Shown: positions 7,755-16,248, counted from the stretch's first letter. The stretch is DNA of 64,000 nucleotides from Anaerolentibacter hominis (GCF_032380675.1 NZ_JAWDIX010000001.1:868001-932000), one strand, 5' to 3'. Translations and numbers: made by a program. Notes: generated from the letters alone by a model not told the origin.

Positions 7755-8420
7755 ATGATGAAAGGGGCTATTTTCGATGTAGACGGCACGCTTCTGGACT
7801 CTATGAAGATATGGGAGGAAGCGGGAGAGAGGTATCTTGCGTCACGCGGCATTGCCGCAGAACCGGATCTGGGCAGAAAGCTGTTTGAGATGACCATGAA
7901 AGAGGGAGCGCAGTACCTGAAAGATCACTATGGTATAACGGACCCGGCTGATCAGCTGATCGCCGGAATTAACCGGGTGGTTGAATCCTTTTACCGGGAG
8001 GAAGCGGAGCTGAAAGAAGGAGTCAGAGAATTCCTTCATAGTCTGAGAGAGCGCGGCATCCGAATGACGGCTGCGACCTCTACCGACCGGTATCTGATCG
8101 AGGCGGCGTTTCGGCGGCTGAATATTACAGAGTATTTTGAACAGATATTTACCTGTTCAGAGGTGGGGGCAGGCAAGACGGAGCCTGTCATTTATCGGAT
8201 GGCAGCCTCGGCGATGGGGACCAGGCCGGAGGAGACGTTTGTATTCGAAGACGCTTTTTATGCGCTCACGACTGCGTCCGAAGCTGGTTTTCGCACGGTT
8301 GGGATCTATGATGCTTCCAGCGCTTCGCTGCAGGATAAATTGAAAGAAAGGTCGGATCTTTATCTGACCGGATATGGGGAGTTTTCTTCCTTTTGGGAGA
8401 AGGCATCCCACCTGAAATAG
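7755..8420 (+). CDS. HAD-family phosphatase, probable thiamine monophosphate phosphatase
   Basis: A 221-residue HAD hydrolase. Motif I is FDVDGTLLDS with the nucleophile Asp and the second Asp; a helical cap follows; motif II is AATSTDR; motif III Lys lies in GAGKTEPVIY; and motif IV is FEDAFYAL. It is placed between thiE and thiD, so hydrolysis of thiamine monophosphate to thiamine, for later pyrophosphorylation, is the likely role. This is inference; beta-phosphoglucomutase-like or general sugar phosphatases share the fold. The ATG at 7755 follows GGAGGAATAAGC, so earlier in-frame starts are not used. Confidence 0.85.
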   Translation: MMKGAIFDVDGTLLDSMKIWEEAGERYLASRGIAAEPDLGRKLFEMTMKEGAQYLKDHYGITDPADQLIAGINRVVESFYREEAELKEGVREFLHSLRERGIRMTAATSTDRYLIEAAFRRLNITEYFEQIFTCSEVGAGKTEPVIYRMAASAMGTRPEETFVFEDAFYALTTASEAGFRTVGIYDASSASLQDKLKERSDLYLTGYGEFSSFWEKASHLK

Positions 8421-8462
8421 TAATAAGAGAAATACAGCTGCTCTTTTTTGGGCACCTGATTT

Positions 8463-8490
8463 CAATAAGACGGCACGTTCGCGTGCCGTC
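8463..8490. repeat. Hairpin repeat, diverged family A member
   Basis: CAATAAGACGG start followed by a perfect 9-bp stem GACGGCACG / CGTGCCGTC with a TTCG loop. The CAATAAGACGG end and the palindromic core relate it to the repeats at 4827 and 6159. It lies in the gap between the HAD gene and thiD, within an otherwise continuous operon. Confidence 0.6.
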
Positions 8491-8597
8491 GATGATTCAA
8501 GCGGCGGACTGGGGGCACCACTTTCGGCCGCTCTATAAAATTAATGCTCAGAGAGTCCGGACCGCATAAGGTTCGGAACAAAGAAATGGAGGACATT

Positions 8598-9413
8598 ATG
8601 AGAACAGCATTAACAATCGCTGGGAGCGATTCCAGCGGAGGCGCCGGCATCCAGGCAGATATTAAGACAATGATTGCAAATGGCGTATATGCCATGAGTG
8701 CGATCACTGCGCTAACTGCACAGAATACGACCGGCGTGACAGGTATTATGGAGGTAACTCCAGAATTTTTGGCAAAGCAGCTCGACAATATTTTTACGGA
8801 CATCTACCCGGATGCAGTAAAGATCGGTATGGTTTCTTCCGGAGCACTGATTGAGACCATAGCCGGTAAATTAAAGCAATATCAGGCGGTTCACGTTGTG
8901 GTGGACCCCGTTATGGTGGCGACCAGCGGTTCTAAGCTGATCAGCGACGACGCGATCGCCGTATTAAAGAGGGATCTGCTTCCTCTGGCCGAGGTAGTCA
9001 CACCCAACATTCCGGAGGCGGAAGTCCTGGCGGACATGCCGGTGCGGACAGCCGAGGATATGGCCACAGCGGCAGCAGTTATCAGCAGAAAATACGGCTG
9101 TGCCGTACTGTTAAAAGGAGGCCATCAGTTAAACGACGCCAACGACCTGCTCTGCAGGAATGGAGAGATTCGGTGGTTTGAGGGCCGGAGAATTGACAAT
9201 CCCAACACCCATGGAACCGGCTGTACACTGTCCAGCGCCATTGCCTCCAATCTGGCGAAGGGACATGATATGACCGAGGCAGTAAAGCTGGCCAAGGATT
9301 ACATATCGGGGGCTCTGGCGGCCATGCTGAACCTGGGGCATGGCAGCGGGCCGATGGACCATGGATTTGACTTAAAGAGCAGATTTATTGAGGATCAGGA
9401 GGTACAGGGCTGA
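8598..9413 (+). CDS. thiD: Hydroxymethylpyrimidine/phosphomethylpyrimidine kinase
   Basis: A 271-residue ribokinase-fold kinase. The N-terminus TIAGSDSSGGAGIQADIKT binds HMP, and the C-terminal NTHGTGCTLSSAIASN carries the anion hole and catalytic Asp region seen in ThiD. It makes HMP phosphate and then HMP diphosphate for ThiE. The start at 8598 follows GGAGGACATT. A 177-base gap before it holds a family A hairpin. Its stop overlaps the cytX start (TGATG). Confidence 0.96.
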   Translation: MRTALTIAGSDSSGGAGIQADIKTMIANGVYAMSAITALTAQNTTGVTGIMEVTPEFLAKQLDNIFTDIYPDAVKIGMVSSGALIETIAGKLKQYQAVHVVVDPVMVATSGSKLISDDAIAVLKRDLLPLAEVVTPNIPEAEVLADMPVRTAEDMATAAAVISRKYGCAVLLKGGHQLNDANDLLCRNGEIRWFEGRRIDNPNTHGTGCTLSSAIASNLAKGHDMTEAVKLAKDYISGALAAMLNLGHGSGPMDHGFDLKSRFIEDQEVQG

Positions 9414-10594
9414 TGGAGAAAAAACGTACTTCCTTATTTGAAAATGGCCTGATCTGGTTTGGCGCGGGTGTATCTATTGCGGAGATCCTGACCGGCACCT
9501 ACCTTGCGCCTCTGGGGTTTGGAAAAGGGCTGGCAGCAATCCTTCTGGGACATGTAATCGGCTGCTTCATGCTGTTTCTGGCGGGAATGATCGGAGCAAA
9601 GACCAGAAAGAGTGCAATGGAAACGGTAAAGATGAGCTTCGGGCAGAAAGGAAGCCTGCTGTTTTCCATTTTAAATGTCCTGCAGCTGGTCGGCTGGACG
9701 GCAATTATGATCTACGACGGAGCGCTGGCGGCAGACGGAGTGCTTCGCACTGGGGCCTGGGTCTGGTGTCTGGTTATCGGAGCCCTGATTCTTCTCTGGA
9801 TCGTGATCGGAATCACGAATCTTGGCAAAATCAACACGATTGCCATGGCGGCCCTGTTCCTATTGACACTGATCCTGTGCAAGGTAATTTTCTTCGACGG
9901 CGGAGCCGGAGCTGCGTTATCCGGAGAGAGCATGCAGTTTGGCGCTGCGGTGGAATTATCTGTAGCGATGCCGCTTTCCTGGCTGCCGTTAATCAGCGAC
10001 TATACAAGAGAAGCGGCAAAACCGGTGAAAGCCACAGCAGTGAGCGCGCTGATCTACGGTTTGATCAGCTGCTGGATGTATGTGATCGGTATGGGCGCTG
10101 CCATTTATACAGGTGAATCTGACATTGCCCAGATTATGCTGAAGGCAGGACTTGGGATTGCCGGACTCATAATTGTTATTTTCTCCACGGTAACCACTAC
10201 GTTTCTGGATGCTTATTCAGCCGGAGTTTCCAGTGAATCAATCTTTCAGAAACTGAAGGGCAGGCATGTGGCCATTGTGGTTACGGTAGTGGGGACTATA
10301 GCGGCAATTGTTTATCCTATGGACAATATTACGGATTTTCTGTATCTGATCGGGTCTGTCTTCGCTCCGATGATTGCGATTCAGATCGCTGATTTCTTCC
10401 TCATGAAGGGCGACAGCAGCCATAAGGACGTAAATGCCGTACATCTGGCGGTGTGGCTTCTGGGCTTTATTGCCTATCGGATTCTGATGCGCATTGATAT
10501 ACCGGTGGGCAATACACTTCCCTGTATGATTTTTACCATTTTAATTTGTATTGCAGCGGACAAAATTGTGTCCGCCCGCAAGACAGTATCATAA
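9413..10594 (+). CDS. cytX: Putative hydroxymethylpyrimidine transporter, NCS1 family
   Basis: A 393-residue membrane protein with about 12 helices of the nucleobase-cation-symport-1 (codB-like) type. The N-terminal segment FGAGVSIAEILTGTYLAPLG is characteristic of CytX. Genes of this type linked to thiM/thiE/thiD under THI elements are predicted to import the pyrimidine precursor HMP. The start overlaps the thiD stop by one base, so it is translationally coupled and is the last gene of the operon. Confidence 0.9.
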   Translation: MEKKRTSLFENGLIWFGAGVSIAEILTGTYLAPLGFGKGLAAILLGHVIGCFMLFLAGMIGAKTRKSAMETVKMSFGQKGSLLFSILNVLQLVGWTAIMIYDGALAADGVLRTGAWVWCLVIGALILLWIVIGITNLGKINTIAMAALFLLTLILCKVIFFDGGAGAALSGESMQFGAAVELSVAMPLSWLPLISDYTREAAKPVKATAVSALIYGLISCWMYVIGMGAAIYTGESDIAQIMLKAGLGIAGLIIVIFSTVTTTFLDAYSAGVSSESIFQKLKGRHVAIVVTVVGTIAAIVYPMDNITDFLYLIGSVFAPMIAIQIADFFLMKGDSSHKDVNAVHLAVWLLGFIAYRILMRIDIPVGNTLPCMIFTILICIAADKIVSARKTVS

Positions 10595-10601
10595 TTATAA
10601 C

Positions 10602-10631
10602 AAAGGCGCCGTTTTCAGACGACGTCTTTAT
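10602..10631 (+). terminator. Terminator of the thiamine operon
   Basis: AAAGGCGCCGT pairs with ACGACGTCTTT with one mismatch and one G-T pair, followed by ATTGTT. Confidence 0.7.
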
Positions 10632-10696
10632 TGTTCAATGGGACAGCGGATGCAGGGAAACCGATATTCAGAACGCGTTAAATTTTGATCCAATCG

Positions 10697-10725
10697 TTGT
10701 CTTTTCCAAACAATGTGAGTATAAT
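10697..10725 (+). promoter_or_regulatory. Promoter of the mgtE leader
   Basis: TTGTCT at 10697-10702, 17 bases, TATAAT at 10720-10725. Transcription would start near 10732, giving a leader of roughly 300 nt ahead of mgtE. Confidence 0.78.
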
Positions 10726-10925
10726 GAGGCAGGATATCAATGTGAGAATATGCAGGCTTTGAACGCCTGCAGTGTCTCCGGAATTTAGGATAGAAAGGCA
10801 GGTGGGCAGTATGGACGTCGCTGGCTCGGGTTATCACTCGTGTAGCTTACTGAAACAAATAAGAGCTGAAAGAAATATGGATTCAGAAAGGAGCGATGCG
10901 TACTGCCCTTCTTTCAGCTTCTTCC
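10726..10925 (+). ncRNA. Structured leader upstream of mgtE, riboswitch-like, class not recognised
   Basis: A hairpin TGCAGGC / GCCTGCA lies at 10751-10771. GGGCAGTA (10804-10811) is exactly complementary to TACTGCCC (10901-10908), and TCGCT just after the first pairs with AGCGA just before the second. This long-range stem encloses the left arm of a second stem, AGCTGAAAGAA (10864-10874) with TTCTTTCAGCT (10909-10919), whose right arm ends next to TTCTTCC. The two pairings interlock, as expected of a switching terminator. Purine blocks GGCAGG, GGATAG, GGCAGG and GGGCAG recur. The conserved M-box blocks are not evident; a metal-sensing element is a reasonable guess. Confidence 0.55.
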
Positions 10926-11030
10926 TTATGGCGGGCCGGGTTTTAAAATAAGAGCGGTCCATTACGGGCAGTTTTTGTCTGCAGATAAATGAGGGAAACC
11001 GTATTTTCTGTAAACCGCATGAAAAAGAAT

Positions 11031-12365
11031 ATGGAAAGAGAAATATTTATGAACCTGCTGAAGGGCCGGGAATACAGGGATATCAGGGAGGCTTTAATCG
11101 CTATGAATGCGGCGGATATTGCCGTTCTTCTGTCGGAGCTGGAGGATAGGGATTTAGCAATTATTTTCCGGCTGATTCCCAAGGATAAGGCGGCGGATGT
11201 GTTTTCGGAGATGAACAGTTCGATGAAGGCTTATCTGGTAGAAATATTTACCGATAAGGAGAGGAAGGAACTGCTGAGTAATTTGTTTCTGGACGATACG
11301 GTGGATCTGCTGGAGGATCTTCCGGCCAACCTGGTGACCCACATTCTGGATAGTGTCGGGCCGGAAAAGCGGGAACAGATCAATCTTCTGTTAAGCTATC
11401 CCGATGATAGTGCCGGAAGCGTAATGACTACGGAGTATGTGGATCTGCGCAGGGAAAATACGGTAGGGGACGCCATCCGGCATATCCGTCAGACTGGAAT
11501 TCACAAGGAGACGATCTATACCTGCTATGTGTTGGAAAAGAGACGGCTGATTGGGATCGTCAGCGCCAAGGATTTGCTGACGCTGGACGAAAATGCCCTG
11601 ATCGGGGAGAACATGAAAAAGACAGAGATTATTTCCGTGAATACCCATACCGATCAGGAGGAGGTAGTAAAGGTTTTTCAGAAATATAACTTTCTCGCTT
11701 TGCCAGTTCTGGATATGCAGGGATTTATGGTAGGAATTGTGACGGTTGATGATGTGATGAATGTCATGGAGGACGAGGCCACAGAAGATATAGAGCTGAT
11801 GGGCGCCGTGACACCCAGCCACAAGACCTATTTTGAAACATCGGTGCTGGAGCATGCCAGACATCGGATTGTATGGCTTCTGGTACTGATGCTCTCTGCT
11901 ACATTTACCGGTGCGATTATTACCCATTACGAAAATGCCATTGCGGCGGTCCCCCTCCTGGTTTCATTTATACCTATGCTGATGGATACGGGAGGCAACT
12001 GCGGCTCCCAGAGCTCCACCCTGATTATCCGCGGACTGGCGCTGGATGAAATAAAGTTAAAAGATATTTTCCGTGTGATGTTCCGGGAGTTTGGAGTGGC
12101 GATTGTGGTCGGCATTACTCTCGCTGCCGCCAATGGACTGCGGATATGGATCATGTACCGGGATACAAAGATTGCCCTCGTGGTAGGACTGTCTCTGATT
12201 GCGACGATTATCCTATCAAAACTTATTGGCTGTTCGCTTCCGATTCTGGCAAAGAAAATTCACTGTGATCCGGCCATTATGGCCGCCCCGCTGATTACAA
12301 CGGTGGTGGATGCCTGCTCGGTTATGATATATTTCAAATTCGCCACCAGCCTGCTTGCCATATGA
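11031..12365 (+). CDS. mgtE: Magnesium transporter MgtE
   Basis: About 444 residues from the ATG at 11031. The order is an N-terminal helical superhelical domain (residues 5-120), two CBS domains (around 125-245, including MTTEYVDLRREN and VSVNTHTDQEEV), a connecting helix, and five membrane helices with the family signature PMLMDTGGNCGSQSST. It is a Mg2+ channel gated by magnesium binding to the cytosolic domains. In-frame starts exist at 10989 and 11049 and none has a strong ribosome site, so the exact start is uncertain. Expression is probably also controlled by the leader upstream. Confidence 0.93.
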   Translation: MEREIFMNLLKGREYRDIREALIAMNAADIAVLLSELEDRDLAIIFRLIPKDKAADVFSEMNSSMKAYLVEIFTDKERKELLSNLFLDDTVDLLEDLPANLVTHILDSVGPEKREQINLLLSYPDDSAGSVMTTEYVDLRRENTVGDAIRHIRQTGIHKETIYTCYVLEKRRLIGIVSAKDLLTLDENALIGENMKKTEIISVNTHTDQEEVVKVFQKYNFLALPVLDMQGFMVGIVTVDDVMNVMEDEATEDIELMGAVTPSHKTYFETSVLEHARHRIVWLLVLMLSATFTGAIITHYENAIAAVPLLVSFIPMLMDTGGNCGSQSSTLIIRGLALDEIKLKDIFRVMFREFGVAIVVGITLAAANGLRIWIMYRDTKIALVVGLSLIATIILSKLIGCSLPILAKKIHCDPAIMAAPLITTVVDACSVMIYFKFATSLLAI

Positions 12366-12491
12366 AGTATGCCGGCGAAAGTGAAAAGAAGGTGCTGTCA
12401 GAACGGAAACTGGATTTGAAGAGATAAATAGTGTAAAATGAAGGAAAGTTCAAGGCTTCGAAAGTGAGAATCAACGTACAGCGGGAAAGGA

Positions 12492-13178
12492 ATGGACGCA
12501 GGCATGCAGGAAAAGAGACTGTCGGAACGCACGGCGGATGATATATTAGAGATGATTACCGTAGAAAAAAGGTTCGGCCCGGGGGATAAGCTGCCCAACG
12601 AAAATGATCTGTCCCAGGAATTGAACGTGAGCAGAACCACGCTGCGGGAGGCGGTCCGCATCCTGGTGACAAATGGGATCGTAAAGATTGAGCGGGGAAA
12701 GGGAACCTATGTAAGGACAGACCTTCAGTTTGATGAGGAGGGCGGTTTAAAGCCTTTGATGCAGGCTAAGGTTGACGCCAGGGATCTGTATGAGATGAGA
12801 TTGATCTTCGAGCCGGAAGCGGCCTACCTGGCGACGGAGCGGGCAAGCGAGGAGGAGATCCACAGAATTCTGCTCTTAGGTGAGAAGATAGAGCAGACGA
12901 TTGCGGCAGGGAAGAACCGGACAGAGGCGGAACGGGCCTTCCATAAGGCGATCGCCAAAGCGTCTCACAATGAATTTATGAATCAGCTGATGCCGGTGAT
13001 CTATCAGGGTATTGACAAAGGGGTATGCCTTTCGGAGGAAAAAGAGAAGGCCGTTATGGATACGGTGCAGGATCACAAGATGATTATGGAGTTTATCCGC
13101 ACCAGAAATCCGGAAGGGGCAAGAAATGCGATGAAGATTCATATTCTCCACGCAATACAGGAATTGGAACTCCGGTGA
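12492..13178 (+). CDS. FadR/GntR family transcriptional regulator
   Basis: A 228-residue protein. The N-terminal GntR winged helix contains LPNENDLSQELNVSRTTLRE and a wing IERGKGTYV. The C-terminal helical FCD domain contains the metal-binding style DARDLYEMRLIFEPEAAYLA and AFHKAIAKASHN segments. FCD regulators respond to organic or sugar acids. Its target is not visible: mgtE lies upstream and a converging unknown gene downstream. The start follows GGGAAAGG. Confidence 0.92.
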   Translation: MDAGMQEKRLSERTADDILEMITVEKRFGPGDKLPNENDLSQELNVSRTTLREAVRILVTNGIVKIERGKGTYVRTDLQFDEEGGLKPLMQAKVDARDLYEMRLIFEPEAAYLATERASEEEIHRILLLGEKIEQTIAAGKNRTEAERAFHKAIAKASHNEFMNQLMPVIYQGIDKGVCLSEEKEKAVMDTVQDHKMIMEFIRTRNPEGARNAMKIHILHAIQELELR

Positions 13179-13206
13179 GAAAATGGACGGATGGATAAAC
13201 ATACGA

Positions 13207-13259
13207 AAAAATGCCGCAGCCCTCATAAGTGTACGCTTTATGGGAGTCGCGGCATTTTT
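13207..13259. terminator. Bidirectional terminator
   Basis: AAAAATGCCGC pairs with GCGGCATTTTT, and the loop has a further CTCATAA / TTATGGG pairing. It serves the fadR-type gene and the converging gene at 13265. Confidence 0.88.
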
Positions 13260-13264
13260 GTTCC

Positions 13265-14233
13265 TTACAGCCAATCGTAGTAGAGGGGATTCGGGGCAAA
13301 TGTACCGTACCGAACCCATCGTTCATCAAGTTCCCGGCTGCTGATGGTTAAAAGCAATATACTGGGGCGGTTATGAAAGGAATGCGTACTAATGTATTCG
13401 TTTGATTCGCAGAGGTAGAATCGTACGGAAGCTTCTCCCATAAAATCCCGGTCAGCCAGAACCGCCTTAAAATGATAGTTGGAATAATGATCAGCGGACT
13501 CCGGATCAATGTAGTAATACCGTTCGCCGGAATAATACAGTTTTTTCAGGATATTTCCCTTTACGTCCAGGAGATAAAATCTGGCGCTCTTATTTTTTGC
13601 ACCACATTCCAGCATGTGATTCCAGGATGCAATGCCGGCCTGATTGTTGGGTTCGGAGGCGTTGGACAGAAAATAATAGGGCCGGTACGCTTCGCTCTGT
13701 TCCTGCATAAATGGCGGCAGTGCGTCAATGCCGGATAGAACTTTAGCCTCCATTAAGTGCTCGGCCTCCAGCCCATCATAGATCTGGGGATAGTTAGCTT
13801 CGGGCCTGCCGGTCCAGAAAATAACACGGAAAGCGTCTGCACGGTTTTCCGGCAATTCCCACATAGTATTCCAAAGCGTAGGATAATCCAGTTCTGCCGA
13901 CTGGCTCAGCACATAGTAGGTATGATCATCACAGGCGGGCTCGGAAATCCTAAGAAGATGCGGCCAGGTTTCCGAGACATGGGCATCCTGATAATAATAC
14001 ACACCGTCTCTTCTCGCAATCGCTTCCCGGTCCGAAGAGGAATCTTCCTGGGGCTGAATGACGGAGATTACCAGAGTAGAATCGGAATCTTTCTCCATCC
14101 ATTCATCCAGGATATCATCCTTTGCTTCCCGATCCTTATGCCATGTGACGGATATCACATCAGTTCCGTTTCTGTTTAAAAATAAGATACAACAAAAGAT
14201 CAGAAGAATTGAAATAGTATATTTTATTTTCAT
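13265..14233 (-). CDS. Membrane-anchored or secreted protein of unknown function
   Basis: A 322-residue product from the ATG at 14233, preceded by GGAG. The first 20 residues (MKIKYTISILLIFCCILFLN) form a signal or anchor helix; the rest is hydrophilic and probably outside the membrane. Aromatic and acidic residues are frequent (TWPHLLRISEP, YYIDPESADHYSNYH). I recognise no family or catalytic motif. It is a single-gene unit with a shared terminator downstream. An in-frame start 12 codons upstream is less likely because the anchor would begin late. Confidence 0.75.
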   Translation of the reverse strand: MKIKYTISILLIFCCILFLNRNGTDVISVTWHKDREAKDDILDEWMEKDSDSTLVISVIQPQEDSSSDREAIARRDGVYYYQDAHVSETWPHLLRISEPACDDHTYYVLSQSAELDYPTLWNTMWELPENRADAFRVIFWTGRPEANYPQIYDGLEAEHLMEAKVLSGIDALPPFMQEQSEAYRPYYFLSNASEPNNQAGIASWNHMLECGAKNKSARFYLLDVKGNILKKLYYSGERYYYIDPESADHYSNYHFKAVLADRDFMGEASVRFYLCESNEYISTHSFHNRPSILLLTISSRELDERWVRYGTFAPNPLYYDWL

Positions 14234-14438
14234 GGCAATCATCTCCAGACTTTGAGAGATATGCAGCAACCACTTATTCTTCTATTATTGTATCATCGAT
14301 ATGAACAAAGAAAAAGCTGGAAGTAGAGTAGAAGATAAATACGTTAAGTTACATCGTTCCGATATTCATAAAACATTATTCCGAAAGGGTTGCTATTGTT
14401 CCGATAAGACGGTATACTACATTTTGTAAAGAGGTCAG

Positions 14439-14459
14439 GTTTGAAACATTGTTTCAAAC
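14439..14459. promoter_or_regulatory. Perfect palindrome upstream of fic
   Basis: GTTTGAAAC, ATT, GTTTCAAAC: 9-bp arms with a 3-base centre, about 50 bases before the fic start. A good candidate for a dimeric repressor site, perhaps bound by the Fic protein's own N-terminal helix-turn-helix. Its right arm overlaps the family B repeat. Confidence 0.55.
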
Positions 14460-14505
14460 TGCTTATTGAGGCAGTATCGCAGTAAACCTGCGATATGCAG
14501 GGGTA
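14452..14505 (+). repeat. Hairpin repeat, family B, copy 2
   Basis: TTTCAAACTGCTTATTG, then a stem TATCGCAG / CTGCGATA, then TGCAGGGG, which acts as the ribosome site of fic. It aligns over its whole length with the copy at 7695-7748. Loop sequences differ while the stem is kept. Confidence 0.75.
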
Positions 14506-14510
14506 TAATT

Positions 14511-15404
14511 ATGTATATTACGGTAAGACAAGCATCAGAAAATTGGGGGATTTCAGATAGAAGGGTTCGTATATTATGTTCGGATGGGAAGATTCCGGGT
14601 GTGATCCGTGAAGGCCGGAATTGGAAAATTCCCGCAGATGCGAAAAAACCAGCAGACGGCAGGTTTAAAACAGCTGAACGTTTACTGGGAATGATTGATC
14701 AGAAAAAAAGTGAATTAGATTCAAAGCGGCCTTTAACAAAAGGCGAAGCAGAGCGGCTGACAGAAGAATTTGTAGTTGAGTACACGTATAATTCCAATGC
14801 TATTGAAGGAAACACGTTAACCCTTCGGGAAACAGACATGGTCCTGCGTGGGTTGACGATCGCCCAAAAACCATTGAAAGATCACATGGAAGCAGTTGGA
14901 CATAAAGAAGCATTTGAATTTGTGCAGGATTTGGTAAGGGATAAGATACCATTATCAGAGAGTATCATTAAACAAATACACTATTTGGTGCTGGCCGACA
15001 AGAAAGATGACAGAGGTGTTTACCGAAAAGTTCCGGTGCGAATTATGGGAGCAAGACAGGAACCTGTGCAACCGTACCTGATTCAGCCTAAGATGGAACA
15101 ACTGCTGTATGGTTATCAGAATAATACAGAGCACATTATTTTACGGCTTGCACGGTTTCATATCGAGTTTGAGACGATTCACCCTTTCATCGATGGAAAT
15201 GGCCGGACGGGACGGCTGCTTGTGAATTTGGAATTGATGAAAGCCGGGTATCCTCCCATTGATATTAAGTTTACAGACAGGATTGTTTACTACAACGCTT
15301 TTGATGAATATCATGCGAAGCATAAGCCGGATGCAATGGAGAAACTATTTGCAGGGTATATAAATACGGAGCTGGATCGTTATTTAGCCATGCTGGGAGA
15401 GTGA
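14511..15404 (+). CDS. Fic family protein with N-terminal DNA-binding-like domain
   Basis: A 297-residue product. Residues 1-45 (ITVRQASENWGISDRRVRIL, with GVIREGRNWKIP) look like a MerR/excisionase-type helix-turn-helix. SNAIEGN near residue 90 fits the class II inhibitory helix motif (S/T)xxxE(G/N). The catalytic Fic motif HPFIDGNGRTGR is intact near residue 224. Fic enzymes AMPylate proteins; here the inhibitory helix is on the same chain, so it is probably autoinhibited rather than paired with an antitoxin. The ATG at 14511 follows AGGGG. It is more AT-rich than its neighbours, suggesting transfer. Confidence 0.92.
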   Translation: MYITVRQASENWGISDRRVRILCSDGKIPGVIREGRNWKIPADAKKPADGRFKTAERLLGMIDQKKSELDSKRPLTKGEAERLTEEFVVEYTYNSNAIEGNTLTLRETDMVLRGLTIAQKPLKDHMEAVGHKEAFEFVQDLVRDKIPLSESIIKQIHYLVLADKKDDRGVYRKVPVRIMGARQEPVQPYLIQPKMEQLLYGYQNNTEHIILRLARFHIEFETIHPFIDGNGRTGRLLVNLELMKAGYPPIDIKFTDRIVYYNAFDEYHAKHKPDAMEKLFAGYINTELDRYLAMLGE

Positions 15405-15429
15405 AATACAAGGATATCTGCTATATTTG

Positions 15430-16044
15430 TCATGGTATTATTTTATTGTAAAGGAAGCATGTTAAAGGAACCTGCTTCTTTCCCATATCCAGTGTAATCC
15501 CGGCTTCGCACGCCCGATTAAAGCCTCTGTGCTCATAGAACTGATAGGTACAGGCGCTGTCCGTAAAGAGATAAAGTTCCTTGCCCTGCTCTCTGCGCTC
15601 CAGCTCAGAGAGAAGAGCGGTTCCGATTCCTTTGATTTTGACAGCTGGGTTGGCGGCCAGAAAGATGATTTCCCCATCAGGGGAATGATCCTTTAAATAC
15701 TCTGCCAGCATCGCCTTATTCGTTTCATCATAGGAACCCACGCTGCCCCCGTAGAAGGTGTTTTGCAGGAAATCAAACAGTTTCACATAGAGGGATTTCC
15801 AGAGAGAGCGATATATCTTCTTCTCCCCTTTGATTTCCGCCAGCAGCACGCCGGCGAATTCCTGACCGGCATAGGCGGCAAGCACCTGGGTAGCCCGGGT
15901 AAGCTCCAGGTACCAGAAATATCTTCCGTATAAATTCAATAGAAATTTGCTGTCCAGATACCAATCAAAATGCATTCCGGTTATGGCACACTGTATGGCT
16001 TTTCTGTAATCTGATTTGTTCAGTTCTTTTATTTTCAATTCCAT
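15430..16044 (-). CDS. GNAT family N-acetyltransferase
   Basis: A 204-residue protein with acetyl-CoA-binding motif A as IKGIGTALLSELERRE near residue 136, and motif B with YQFYEHRGF near residue 166. The long N-terminal part (MHFDWYLDSKFLLNLYGRYFWYLEL) is aromatic-rich. The substrate is unknown. It starts after GGAGAGGTGCTGCT. It stands alone, converging on fic. Confidence 0.85.
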   Translation of the reverse strand: MELKIKELNKSDYRKAIQCAITGMHFDWYLDSKFLLNLYGRYFWYLELTRATQVLAAYAGQEFAGVLLAEIKGEKKIYRSLWKSLYVKLFDFLQNTFYGGSVGSYDETNKAMLAEYLKDHSPDGEIIFLAANPAVKIKGIGTALLSELERREQGKELYLFTDSACTYQFYEHRGFNRACEAGITLDMGKKQVPLTCFLYNKIIP

Positions 16045-16248
16045 AGCAGCACCTCTCCATCTTTAAAATAAGATCCGTTTCCTGTATATTTTATCATAGG
16101 ATTTCCAGAAATCTATTACCATTTCGGGAAGAAAGAAAACTTTATGTAAATAAATAATTATTTTTTGAGTTTATGCAACGGGGAGAGGTGAAATATTGGT
16201 ATATAGGGTGAAGGCCTTCAAAGAAAATAATGAGAGGAGAGAGGCGGC

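Noticed and set aside
10726..10925. M-box magnesium riboswitch
   Set aside because: Expected before mgtE, but the conserved M-box blocks could not be found by eye; kept as an unclassified leader.
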